Source: Olsenella_L kribbiana
GTDB taxonomy: Bacteria > Actinomycetota > Coriobacteriia > Coriobacteriales > Atopobiaceae
NCBI RefSeq assembly: GCF_036408795.1
Contig: NZ_JAZGJP010000033.1
Coordinates: 1-8,082, forward strand
Direction of reading: 5' to 3'
Length of the DNA: 8,082 bases
Shown here: positions 1 through 7,075 of the stretch, in pieces
How positions within the stretch are numbered: position 1 is the stretch's first letter
Layout of the letters: every line of letters begins with the position of its first letter
Position numbers and translations under genes: made by a program
Notes under the pieces: generated by a model
Database searches by the model: none
Told to the model about the DNA's origin: nothing
What the model saw: only the letters and a program-made list of their open reading frames with translations

Positions 1-2
1 CG

Positions 3-65
3 GAATCTGCACACCGTTCCGGCAGGAAGGAGGCCGTGCACAGGCAGCTGCATCCGTTCGGCTAG
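3..65 (+). CDS. possible 3' end of an upstream gene (partial)
   Basis: A plus-strand frame is open from the window edge to a TAG at 63-65 and would encode the last 20 residues of a protein ending HRQLHPFG. It has no recognisable domain, and 20 open codons are weak evidence. It precedes glycerol dehydrogenase by 182 bases. It may be chance; only sequence to the left of the window would decide. Confidence 0.2.
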   Translation, partial: ESAHRSGRKEAVHRQLHPFG

Positions 66-247
66 CTGCAGGAATCCTGACCTGCCCCCGGAGTGTACGG
101 ATGACAGGTGAAATCAACCTTCCTCCATCGTTTCTGGATGGTTTGCTGAGCTGCGTAACAGGAATGTTTCAGAACGTGCAATAGTCTTGTACCCGAGGCT
201 GGGTATATAGCCTTGTGGTCCGAAATCCATTGGGAAAGGATGGTTTC
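66..247 (+). promoter_or_regulatory. leader region of glycerol dehydrogenase gene
   Basis: This 182-base non-coding stretch should hold the gldA promoter. An AT-rich TATATA at 204-209 could be a -10 element, but I find no good -35 at 16-18 bases, so the promoter is not assigned. TATATA is flanked by short inverted repeats: TACCC at 190-194 with GGGTA at 201-205, and AGGCT at 196-200 with AGCCT at 209-213. A separate 5-bp hairpin pairs CCATC at 125-129 with GATGG at 137-141. All are weak; the ones around 190-213 could be an operator. Confidence 0.35.
235..240 (+). promoter_or_regulatory. ribosome binding site of gldA (AAAGGA)
   Basis: AAAGGA lies 7 bases before the ATG at 248. This decides the start: the in-frame GTG at 215, which would add 11 residues, has no Shine-Dalgarno sequence before it, and the extra residues do not resemble the family's N-terminus. 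Confidence 0.75.
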
Positions 248-1348
248 ATGGCACGCATCTTCATCAGCCCCAGCAAGTACATCCAGGGTCCGGGAGAGCT
301 CGACAACCTCGGCACCTATACAAAGGCCTATGGCGCAAAGCCTCTCGTGATCATCTCCGCAGGCGGCATCCGCCGCTTCGGCGACCGCGTGAAGGCAAGC
401 CTCTCCGATGCAGGCTTGGCGCCTGTCTTCGAGGAGTTCAATGGCGAGTGCTCGCAGGACGAGATTGACCGCCTCTCTGCGCTCGCAAAGTCGAACGAGG
501 CTGACGTCGTGATCGGCCTTGGCGGCGGCAAGATCTTCGATACGGCCAAGGCAGTCGCGAATGCCGTCGACGCCCCCGTCGTGATCGTCCCGACGATTGC
601 TGCAACCGATGCTCCCTGCTCGGCGCTCTCCGTCGTCTATACGCCGGAAGGCCAGTTCAAGGAATACCAGTTCTTCAAGCACAACCCGAACCTCGTCCTT
701 ATGGACTCTGCTGTCATCGCGAAGAGCCCCTTGCGCCTCACGGTCTCCGGCATGGGCGACGCACTTGCCACCTACTTCGAGGCACGTGCCTGCAAGCGCT
801 CCGATGCCACGACCTGCGCAGGCGGCCATGTGACGAATGCCGCCATGGCGCTAGCGAAGCTCTGCTTCGATACTCTCATGTCTGACGGCGTGAAGGCGAA
901 GTGCGCCCTCGAGGCAGGAGCCCTGAGCGAATCTGTCGAGAAGATCATCGAGGCCAACACGCTGCTCTCCGGTCTCGGCTTCGAGTCTGCCGGCCTTGCC
1001 GGTGCCCATGCTATCCACAATGGCATGACAGCCATGCCTGAGACCCACAAGATGTATCACGGCGAGAAGGTCGCCTTCGGCACGATTTCCCAGCTCGTGC
1101 TCGAGGATGCGCCGGAGCTCGACGAGGTGCTGCTGTTCTGCGTCGAGGTCGGCCTTCCTGTCACCTTCAAGCAGCTCGGTGTCGAGGATGCCTCCTTCGA
1201 GCGCGTGCTCGAGGTCGCAAAGCTTGCCTGCGCCGACAACGACACGCTGCACAACATGCCGTTCGAGGTCACGCCGGAGAAGGTCGCCCATGCGATGCTC
1301 GCAGCCGATGCCCTCGGCCAGAAGGCGCTTGCCGACTGGAGCGACTAG
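248..1348 (+). CDS. gldA: glycerol dehydrogenase, zinc- and NAD-dependent
   Basis: This 366-residue protein is a full-length member of the iron/zinc-dependent (group III) alcohol dehydrogenase family and closely matches the glycerol dehydrogenases, which interconvert glycerol and dihydroxyacetone with NAD+/NADH in the cytoplasm. An N-terminal dinucleotide-binding half contains GLGGGK (residues 90-95) followed by DTAKAVA, then the PTIAATDAPCSALSVVY segment (115-131) typical of GldA. The C-terminal helical half holds the expected metal ligands: Asp171 in GMGDALATYFEARAC, His254 in GAHAIHNG and His271 in YHGEKVAFG. Nothing essential is missing. It stands alone on the plus strand, closed by a strong hairpin terminator 23 bases after the stop, and converges with the activase operon. 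In anaerobes the enzyme can serve glycerol oxidation or dihydroxyacetone/hydroxyacetone reduction; the direction here cannot be told. Confidence 0.95.
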   Translation: MARIFISPSKYIQGPGELDNLGTYTKAYGAKPLVIISAGGIRRFGDRVKASLSDAGLAPVFEEFNGECSQDEIDRLSALAKSNEADVVIGLGGGKIFDTAKAVANAVDAPVVIVPTIAATDAPCSALSVVYTPEGQFKEYQFFKHNPNLVLMDSAVIAKSPLRLTVSGMGDALATYFEARACKRSDATTCAGGHVTNAAMALAKLCFDTLMSDGVKAKCALEAGALSESVEKIIEANTLLSGLGFESAGLAGAHAIHNGMTAMPETHKMYHGEKVAFGTISQLVLEDAPELDEVLLFCVEVGLPVTFKQLGVEDASFERVLEVAKLACADNDTLHNMPFEVTPEKVAHAMLAADALGQKALADWSD

Positions 1349-1371
1349 CTTCGCCCACACAGAGTCAGGAC

Positions 1372-1407
1372 AAGCGGTCCTCGCACCTAGGTGCGGGGAC
1401 CGCTTTT
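1372..1407 (+). terminator. intrinsic terminator of gldA
   Basis: A long stem pairs 1372-1387 with 1390-1405: nine bases AAGCGGTCC with GGACCGCTT, one T-G wobble, then a CGCACC/GGTGCG inner stem around a TA centre. It is followed by TTTTC. It begins 23 bases after the gldA stop. The T-run is short (four), but the stem is very stable. Confidence 0.85.
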
Positions 1408-1424
1408 CTGTGTCGTTGTCTCTC

Positions 1425-1477
1425 AACTCGACAGGCTTGGAGTACGAACTCGACAGGCACATCATCCAACTCGACAG
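1425..1477. repeat. three direct repeats of AACTCGACAG at 21-22 base period
   Basis: Exact copies of AACTCGACAG start at 1425, 1447 and 1468, so successive copies are 22 and 21 bases apart, about two helical turns. The first two copies share two further bases (GC). The spacers do not match each other. The array lies between the two convergent terminators, outside both expected transcripts. Nearest look-alikes inside genes, such as AGCTCGACAG near 6690 and AACTCGACG near 5977, are single and not exact. The phasing suggests a protein-binding array on one face of DNA or a dispersed intergenic repeat; which one is inference. Confidence 0.8.
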
Positions 1478-1480
1478 CAA

Positions 1481-1510
1481 AGAAGGGCAGGCTCTGCAGC
1501 CTGCCCTTCT
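1481..1510 (-). terminator. intrinsic terminator of the TetR-activase operon
   Basis: A perfect 13-bp stem pairs 1481-1493 (AGAAGGGCAGGCT) with 1498-1510 (AGCCTGCCCTTCT) around a four-base loop. Read on the minus strand it starts 22 bases after the stop of the giant gene and is followed by a short T stretch (TCTTTGC). The poor T-run makes termination somewhat less certain than for gldA. Confidence 0.75.
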
Positions 1511-1532
1511 CCTTGAAGCTATGGATGAGTCC

Positions 1533-4500
1533 TTAGAGGACGCCTGCCTTGCGCTTTGCCTCGTCGATCTCCTTGAGCTGCTCAGGCGTCAGATGGATGG
1601 CACCTTCTCCTGTGCCATACGTCTTTCCGCCGTCAGCATCCGTCGTCTCGCCGTATGACGCATAGGCTCCCGTTGCCTTCGAGCCTTCGCGCACGAAGGA
1701 ATCCTCGAGCTCGCCCGGGCGGCGCCTGTGGTAGACCGCACGCGGCAGCATGCTCTCGTTCGTGACCGGATCGTCGGGGTTCTCGAGATGGAAGCTCTCG
1801 GAGCGTCCATTCTTGAAGTTCTCCTTTGCGACCGAGATCATGAGCTTGATGCGGTTCAGCTGATTGACCTCGGAAGCGCCCGGGTCGTAGTCGACAGCGA
1901 CGATGTTGCTCTCAGGGTGCATCTGGCGCAGGCGCTTGATCACGGACTTGCCGACGACGTGGTTCGGCAGGCATGCGAACGGCGAGCAGACGATGATGTT
2001 CGGCGTGCCGGACTCGATGAGGTCGCACATCTCGGCCGTCAGGAGCCAGCCCTCGCCCATCGTGTTGCAGAGCGACAGCACTTCCTTCGCCTTGTCCGCA
2101 AGGCTCCAGATCGAGCCATACGGCTCGAAGCGCTCCGACTTCTCGAGCATCTCGTCGATCGGCTTCCTCATGCCCTCGATCGCATCGATGCCGATCTTGT
2201 GCGTGAGGCGGCTCGTCGCCTTCGTGCCGAGCTCCTCCTTCATGTTGATCTGGTTCGAGAGGCCGAACAGGAAGAAGTCGACAAGGCCCGGGACGTCTGC
2301 CTCGCAGCCCTCGTTCTCGATGACGCGGACAACCTGGTTGTTCGCGGTCGGGTGGAACTTCACGAGGATCTCGCCGACGACACCGACGCGCGGCTTCGAG
2401 CGGTCGTTCTCGAGCGGCAGCGCATCGAACGCCTTGACCGTATCCTCGCAGAGACGGTAGAACGGCTTCGGCGAAGCGCTGTGGGAGAGCTGGATCTTGG
2501 CACGTTCCATGAACTCGTCGTAGAGCCTGTCGGCGCTCCCCTCTCTGGCCTCATAGGGGCGCACGCGGTACGTGCACTTCATGAGGAGATCGCCGTAGAG
2601 AAGGGCATAGACAGCCTTCGTGAGCAGGCGCGGGTTCTTGAGCGCCTTGAAGCCCGGGTTGCTCTCGTCGAGGTTCGTGGCAGCCGTAAGCGAGATGACC
2701 GGCACCTCGGGGTGGCCCGAATCCTTGAGCGCCTTCCTGATGAGGGCGATGTAGTTCGTTGCACGGCAGCCGCCGCCGGTCTGGGAGATCATGACAGCCG
2801 TACGGGAGAGATCGTACTTGCCCGAAAGGACCGCCTCCATGATCTGGCCCGTGACGAGGATCGACGGGTAGCAGATGTCGTTGTTCACGTACTTCAGGCC
2901 CGTGTCGACGGCCTTGTGGTCGACAGACGGGAGCAGCACGACGTTGTAGCCTTCGGAGCGAAGGATGGCTTCGACGATCTCGAAGTGCACAGGGGACATC
3001 TGCGGTGCCAGGATCGTGTAGCCCTCGTCCTGCATCTCCTCCGTGTAGCGCACCTTCTTGAAGGCAGCGCTCTTTGCCTCGCGGTAGACCGGCGTACGAC
3101 GGGTGAGATCGGTCTTCCTTGCATGCTCGAGCGAGCCGTCAGCCATGTGGACGTTGACCGGTGCCACCTCATGCACCTTGCCGGCACGCGTCTCGCGCTC
3201 GAGCTCGGCACGCTCCTCCTTGAGGGCGGCCATGAGGGAGCGGACACGGATGCGGGCAGCGCCGAGGTTCGAGACCTCGTCGATCTTGAGCACGGTATAG
3301 ATCTTGCCGGATGCCTCGAGGATCTCCTGGACCTCGTCGGTCGTGAGGGCATCAAGGCCGCAGCCGAAGCTCTGGAGCTGGATGAGGTCGAGGTCGTTCC
3401 TCTCTGCGACAAAGCGTGCCGCACGGTAGAGGCGGGAGTGGTACATCCACTGGTCGATGACGCGGATCGGGCGCTCGACAGGAACCTTGTGGGCGATGGA
3501 GTCCTCGGTAAGCACGGCGAAGCCGAAGCCATGCAGCATCTCGGGGATTGCATGGTTGATCTCGCCGTCGTTGTGGTACGGACGGCCTGCGAGGACGATG
3601 CCGTGGGCGTCGTTGTCCTCGATCCACTTCAGGGCATCGTCTCCTGCCTTGTGCATCGCGTTCTTGAAGTCGATGTCTGCCTGCCAGGCATAGTTCACGG
3701 CCTCGTCGATCTCTTCGCGCGTGATGTGGGAGCCACGGAAGCGGCCCTTGCCCTTGGCAGCATCCTCCTCGCGCTGGACAGAGACGACCTCGTAGAGCCT
3801 GCGCTTGAGCTCGTTCTTCTTGTCATACGGCAGGAACGGATCGAGGTACTCGACAGAGGGATCCGAGAGCTCGTCGATGTTGAGCTCCAGGGACTGCGGA
3901 TAGGACATGACGATCGGGCAGTTGTAGTGGTTCGTGGCCGTATCGTCCTCGGCGCGCTCCCAGCGGATGCACGGCATCCAGATGAAGTCCGGATTCTTCG
4001 AGAGGAGGTTCATGATGTGGCCATGGCTGAGCTTTGCCGGATAGCAGACGCTCTCGGACGGCATCGACTCGGTGCCTGCTTCGTAGGTCTTCCTCGTCGT
4101 CCTGTCGGACAGGATGACCGAGAAGCCGAGCTTCGTGAAGAACGCATGCCAGAACGGATAGTTCTCGTACATGTTGAGGGCGCGAGGAATGCCGACAGTG
4201 CCGCGCGGTGCGGCATCAGGGTCGAGGCATTCGCGGTCGAACAGCAGATGGTTCTTGAACTCGAAGAGGTTTGGCGCCTTGCTCTGCTCCTTGACAGGCT
4301 TGCCAGAGCCTTTCTCGCAGCGGTTGCCCGTGATGAAGCGGCGGCCGTTGCCGAAGGAATTGATCGTGAGCAGGCAGTTGTTCGAGCAGCGTCCGCAGTG
4401 GGCGTTCGTGTGCTTGACCTTGAGGTTGTCGATCTCCTTGCGGGAGAGGATGGTGGAGACACCGTCTGCACCAGCACGGTCGCGGGCGAGGAGCGCTGCA

Positions 4501-6317
4501 CCGTAGGCACCCATCGTGCCTGCGATGTCCGGCCTGATCACGTCGCGGCCGGTCAGGAGCTCGAAGGCACGCAGCGTCGCGTCGCTCATGAACGTGCCGC
4601 CCTGGACGACGACGTACTTGCCGATCTCGTCGTAGTCGCGCAGCTTGATGACCTTGAAGAGGGCATTCTTGATGACAGAGTAGGAAAGGCCGGCAGCGAC
4701 ATCGCCGATCGTGGCGCCTTCCTTCTGGGCCTGCTTGACGCGGGAGTTCATGAAGACAGTGCAGCGGCTGCCGAGGTCGACCGGGTGCTCGCCGCGGACT
4801 GCTGCCTTCGCGAATTCCTGTACCGTCATGCCCATGGAGTCAGCGAAGTTCGCGATGAAGGAGCCGCAGCCCGAAGAGCAGGCCTCGTTCAGGGCGATAT
4901 GCTCGATGATGCCATTCTTCACCTGGAGGCACTTCATGTCCTGGCCGCCGATATCGAGGATGAAGTTGACATCGGGCACGAAGGCCTTGGCGCCACGCAG
5001 GTGCGCGACCGTCTCGATCTCGCCGGAGTCTGCCTGCAGGGCTTCGATCAGGATGCCCTCGCCGTAGCCGGTCGTCGTGACATGGCCAATCGTGCAGCCT
5101 TCCGGCAGATGGTCGTAGATGTCGTCCATGATCTTGCGGGCGGTGCCGAGGACATCGCCGTTGTTGTTGTCATACCACGTGTAGAGGAGCTCGCCGTCCT
5201 CGCCAACGACAGCTGCCTTCATCGTCGTGGAGCCGGCATCGAGGCCGATGAAGACACGGCCCTGGTAGCCCTCGAGCGTGCCCTTCGGCACGACCTGTGC
5301 GTCGTGGCGGGCACGGAACTCCTGGTAGTCCTTCTCCGTCTTGAAGAGCGGGTCGAGACGTGCGACCTCGGAGCCCTGCGTGTCGCCGAGGCTATCGAGC
5401 TTGTCGATGACCTCCTTAAACGTCACGGTATCGGTGGACTCGCCCGCAAGAGCTGCGCCGGTAGCGACAAAGAGGTGTGCGTTCTCGGGGACGATCCTGT
5501 GCTCCTCATCGAGGTTGAGCGTGATGTAGAAGCGCTTCCTCAGCTCGGAGAGATACTGGAGCGGGCCGCCCAGGAAGGCGACATAGCCACGGATCGGGTG
5601 TCCGCAGGCAAGGCCGGAGACCGTCTGGTTCGCGACAGCCTGGAAGATCGATGCTGCCACATCCTCGCGTGCTGCGCCCTCATTGAGGAGCGGCTGCACG
5701 TCGGACTTCGCGAAGACGCCGCAACGGGATGCAATCGGATAGATGTGCGTCGCACCCTTGGCAAGCTCGTTCAGTCCCGTGGCATCCGTCTCCATGAGGG
5801 AAGCCATCTGGTCGATGAAGGCACCGGTGCCGCCGGCACACGTGCCGTTCATGCGCTGCTCGATGCCATTGTCGAAGTAGATGATCTTGGCGTCCTCGCC
5901 GCCGAGCTCGATTGCGACATCCGTCTTGGGAATCAGGGACTCGACGGCACGCTTCGAGGCGATGACCTCCTGGACGAACTCGACGCCGAGCCACTTGGCG
6001 AGCAGCATGCCGCCGGAGCCCGTGATGGAGACACGCATCTTTGCATCTCCCAGGACCTTTTCGGCCTTCCTGAACACCTCGCGCGCCGTTGCCTTCACGT
6101 CCGTGTGGTGGCGCTCATAGTTTGCATAGACCAGATGCTCGTTCTCGTCGATGACAGCGAGCTTCACCGTCGTGGAGCCGACATCGATGCCGAGACGAAG
6201 ACGGGCGTGGCGGAAATCGGCACGCTGCTTCGGCTTGAGCTCGGCACCCTCCTGCACGAGCGGCATCGCATAGTGGGCATTGCGCTCCGCCTGGACGGAA
6301 TTGCCATTCTCGGTCAT
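1533..6317 (-). CDS. giant fused acyl-CoA dehydratase activase-related protein (two BadF/HgdC-type ATPase domains + DUF2229 + COG3581-like region)
   Basis: A 1594-residue cytoplasmic protein. Residues about 42-295 are a BadF/BadG/HgdC-type ASKHA ATPase domain: phosphate loop GIDVGSTTVKL (43-53), IELGGEDAK, cluster cysteine Cys160 in NGTCAGGTGAF and Cys199 in SRCGVFAKS. Residues about 356-612 repeat the same fold: GLDAGSTTMK, ILDIGGQDMK, Cys480 in NEACSSGCGSF and Cys519 in SRCTVFMNS. A linker has CGRCSNNC (Cys641/644/648) plus Cys667 in GNRCEKG. Then comes a DUF2229/COG3580-like region (about 705-1035) with SVCYPAKLSHGH (Cys758), MPCIRW (Cys783), AGRPYHNDGEI and FGCGLDA (Cys986), and a COG3581-like region (about 1098-1500) with NNDICYPS (Cys1149), TGGGCRATNY (Cys1184) and CSPFACLPNH (Cys1444, Cys1449). 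Known relatives of the ATPase domains use ATP to push electrons from a [4Fe-4S] cluster into 2-hydroxyacyl-CoA dehydratases or benzoyl-CoA reductases; the substrate of this fused family is unknown. The ATG at 6317 is chosen because AAGGAG lies 8 bases upstream and it overlaps the TetR stop. The residue 1540-1594 tail is polar and matches no domain I know. Confidence 0.93.
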   Translation of the reverse strand: MTENGNSVQAERNAHYAMPLVQEGAELKPKQRADFRHARLRLGIDVGSTTVKLAVIDENEHLVYANYERHHTDVKATAREVFRKAEKVLGDAKMRVSITGSGGMLLAKWLGVEFVQEVIASKRAVESLIPKTDVAIELGGEDAKIIYFDNGIEQRMNGTCAGGTGAFIDQMASLMETDATGLNELAKGATHIYPIASRCGVFAKSDVQPLLNEGAAREDVAASIFQAVANQTVSGLACGHPIRGYVAFLGGPLQYLSELRKRFYITLNLDEEHRIVPENAHLFVATGAALAGESTDTVTFKEVIDKLDSLGDTQGSEVARLDPLFKTEKDYQEFRARHDAQVVPKGTLEGYQGRVFIGLDAGSTTMKAAVVGEDGELLYTWYDNNNGDVLGTARKIMDDIYDHLPEGCTIGHVTTTGYGEGILIEALQADSGEIETVAHLRGAKAFVPDVNFILDIGGQDMKCLQVKNGIIEHIALNEACSSGCGSFIANFADSMGMTVQEFAKAAVRGEHPVDLGSRCTVFMNSRVKQAQKEGATIGDVAAGLSYSVIKNALFKVIKLRDYDEIGKYVVVQGGTFMSDATLRAFELLTGRDVIRPDIAGTMGAYGAALLARDRAGADGVSTILSRKEIDNLKVKHTNAHCGRCSNNCLLTINSFGNGRRFITGNRCEKGSGKPVKEQSKAPNLFEFKNHLLFDRECLDPDAAPRGTVGIPRALNMYENYPFWHAFFTKLGFSVILSDRTTRKTYEAGTESMPSESVCYPAKLSHGHIMNLLSKNPDFIWMPCIRWERAEDDTATNHYNCPIVMSYPQSLELNIDELSDPSVEYLDPFLPYDKKNELKRRLYEVVSVQREEDAAKGKGRFRGSHITREEIDEAVNYAWQADIDFKNAMHKAGDDALKWIEDNDAHGIVLAGRPYHNDGEINHAIPEMLHGFGFAVLTEDSIAHKVPVERPIRVIDQWMYHSRLYRAARFVAERNDLDLIQLQSFGCGLDALTTDEVQEILEASGKIYTVLKIDEVSNLGAARIRVRSLMAALKEERAELERETRAGKVHEVAPVNVHMADGSLEHARKTDLTRRTPVYREAKSAAFKKVRYTEEMQDEGYTILAPQMSPVHFEIVEAILRSEGYNVVLLPSVDHKAVDTGLKYVNNDICYPSILVTGQIMEAVLSGKYDLSRTAVMISQTGGGCRATNYIALIRKALKDSGHPEVPVISLTAATNLDESNPGFKALKNPRLLTKAVYALLYGDLLMKCTYRVRPYEAREGSADRLYDEFMERAKIQLSHSASPKPFYRLCEDTVKAFDALPLENDRSKPRVGVVGEILVKFHPTANNQVVRVIENEGCEADVPGLVDFFLFGLSNQINMKEELGTKATSRLTHKIGIDAIEGMRKPIDEMLEKSERFEPYGSIWSLADKAKEVLSLCNTMGEGWLLTAEMCDLIESGTPNIIVCSPFACLPNHVVGKSVIKRLRQMHPESNIVAVDYDPGASEVNQLNRIKLMISVAKENFKNGRSESFHLENPDDPVTNESMLPRAVYHRRRPGELEDSFVREGSKATGAYASYGETTDADGGKTYGTGEGAIHLTPEQLKEIDEAKRKAGVL

Positions 6318-7039
6318 TCCTGCATCTCCTTCTTCTCCTGTGCCAGGTCTGCCAGATCGTCGAGGCAGGGCACGCCGAACTTGATCTTCTTGCCGTAGAG
6401 GTCGCCGGGGCGCACGAACATGAGCGCGGTCATCACGCATGCCATGAGGTGCGCCGGCTCTTCCATGCCGCTGCGCATCCAGCGCAGGAGCACGCCGACC
6501 TCGGCCGATATCGCGAATGTCAGATAGTAGTCGAAGAGCTCCTGGGGAATATCGAATACGACGCCTTCCTCGGCACGACCGCAGACGATCTCGAAGACTT
6601 TCTCTTTGATCTTCTCGACGAATCCCGGATCTCCGCCTGCACCCAGAAGGGCCGGCAGATAGCTTCTGCGCTCCTGGAAGTACTCGAGGAGCTCGACAGA
6701 GCCCGGGCACGGCTCGAAGTTCGAGATGGCGTCCTGGAGCTCGTCGAGGTTCGTCCTCGCAAGCCTCCTCACGAGGCAGCCGACTTCGGAGACGGTCTCC
6801 TCCTCGATCTGCCCAACGAGATCGTTGATGTCCTTGAAATGCGAATAGAAGGTACGCCTCGTCACGCCTGCCGTATCGGCAACCGCCTTAACCGTGACAC
6901 GGGAGAGATCTCCTGTCTCCTCGATCTGGCGGGCAAGAGCGTCGCGCAGCGCCTGGCGCGTACGCACCGTGCGCCGGTCCTGGCCGGCACCGACGAGCGA
7001 AAGCTGCCTCTCTGCAGTCTGAGCCGTCATTTCAGGCAC
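6314..7039 (-). CDS. TetR/AcrR-family transcriptional regulator
   Basis: A 241-residue protein with a TetR N-terminal DNA-binding domain at about residues 23-72: TRQALRDALARQIEE as helix 1, then VTVKAVADTAGVTRRTFYSHF (48-68), the helix-turn-helix with the family's typical TFYSHFKD ending. Residues 73-241 are a mostly helical ligand-binding and dimer region that I cannot assign to a ligand class. The GTG at 7039 is preferred because AAAGGAGG (7048-7055) lies 8 bases upstream; the ATG at 7030 would be 17 bases from it, and the ATG at 7093 would place the palindromic operators inside the gene. The stop overlaps the start of the giant activase gene by four bases, so the regulator most likely controls that gene and itself. 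Confidence 0.92.
   Translation of the reverse strand: MPEMTAQTAERQLSLVGAGQDRRTVRTRQALRDALARQIEETGDLSRVTVKAVADTAGVTRRTFYSHFKDINDLVGQIEEETVSEVGCLVRRLARTNLDELQDAISNFEPCPGSVELLEYFQERRSYLPALLGAGGDPGFVEKIKEKVFEIVCGRAEEGVVFDIPQELFDYYLTFAISAEVGVLLRWMRSGMEEPAHLMACVMTALMFVRPGDLYGKKIKFGVPCLDDLADLAQEKKEMQE
6326..6331 (-). promoter_or_regulatory. ribosome binding site of the activase gene, inside tetR-family gene end
   Basis: AAGGAG sits 8 bases before the ATG at 6317, within the last codons of the TetR gene. Together with the ATGA stop/start overlap (6314-6317) it points to translational coupling and settles the start; the open frame that continues upstream is only a shadow of the TetR gene. Confidence 0.85.
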
Positions 7040-7047
7040 GCTCGCGG

Positions 7048-7055
7048 CCTCCTTT
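7048..7055 (-). promoter_or_regulatory. ribosome binding site of the TetR gene (AAAGGAGG)
   Basis: A near-perfect Shine-Dalgarno sequence, 8 bases from the GTG at 7039. It favours a GTG start over the ATG three codons downstream. Confidence 0.8.
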
Positions 7056-7075
7056 CCTGCTCTGTTTTTCACAGT

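Noticed and set aside
1..17. Third copy of the TetR operator at the left edge (shares TGCACACCGT with 7107-7116)
   Set aside because: Only one arm matches; the visible bases of the other arm do not, and the rest is outside the window. A 10-base match is not enough.
62..829. Minus-strand open frame of 255 codons over gldA
   Set aside because: Register-aligned shadow of gldA; no domain, no ribosome site.
851..1480. Minus-strand open frame of 209 codons over the gldA end
   Set aside because: Shadow of gldA that also runs through the gldA terminator and the repeat array.
1411..1480. CRISPR array or tandem repeat tract
   Set aside because: The repeat unit is only 10 bases with 11-12 base spacers and three copies, far too short for CRISPR, and the spacers do not repeat, so it is not a simple tandem repeat.
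248..6317. Glycerol dehydrogenase and the activase acting in one glycerol dehydration pathway
   Set aside because: The genes converge, each has its own terminator, and the giant protein resembles acyl-CoA dehydratase activators rather than glycerol dehydratase reactivases or glycyl-radical enzymes.
1728..6398. Plus-strand open frame of 1556 codons
   Set aside because: It lies in codon register opposite the giant activase gene, its translation is a low-complexity mix rich in Leu, Val, Asp, Arg and Ala with no domain, and the minus strand carries unmistakable motifs.
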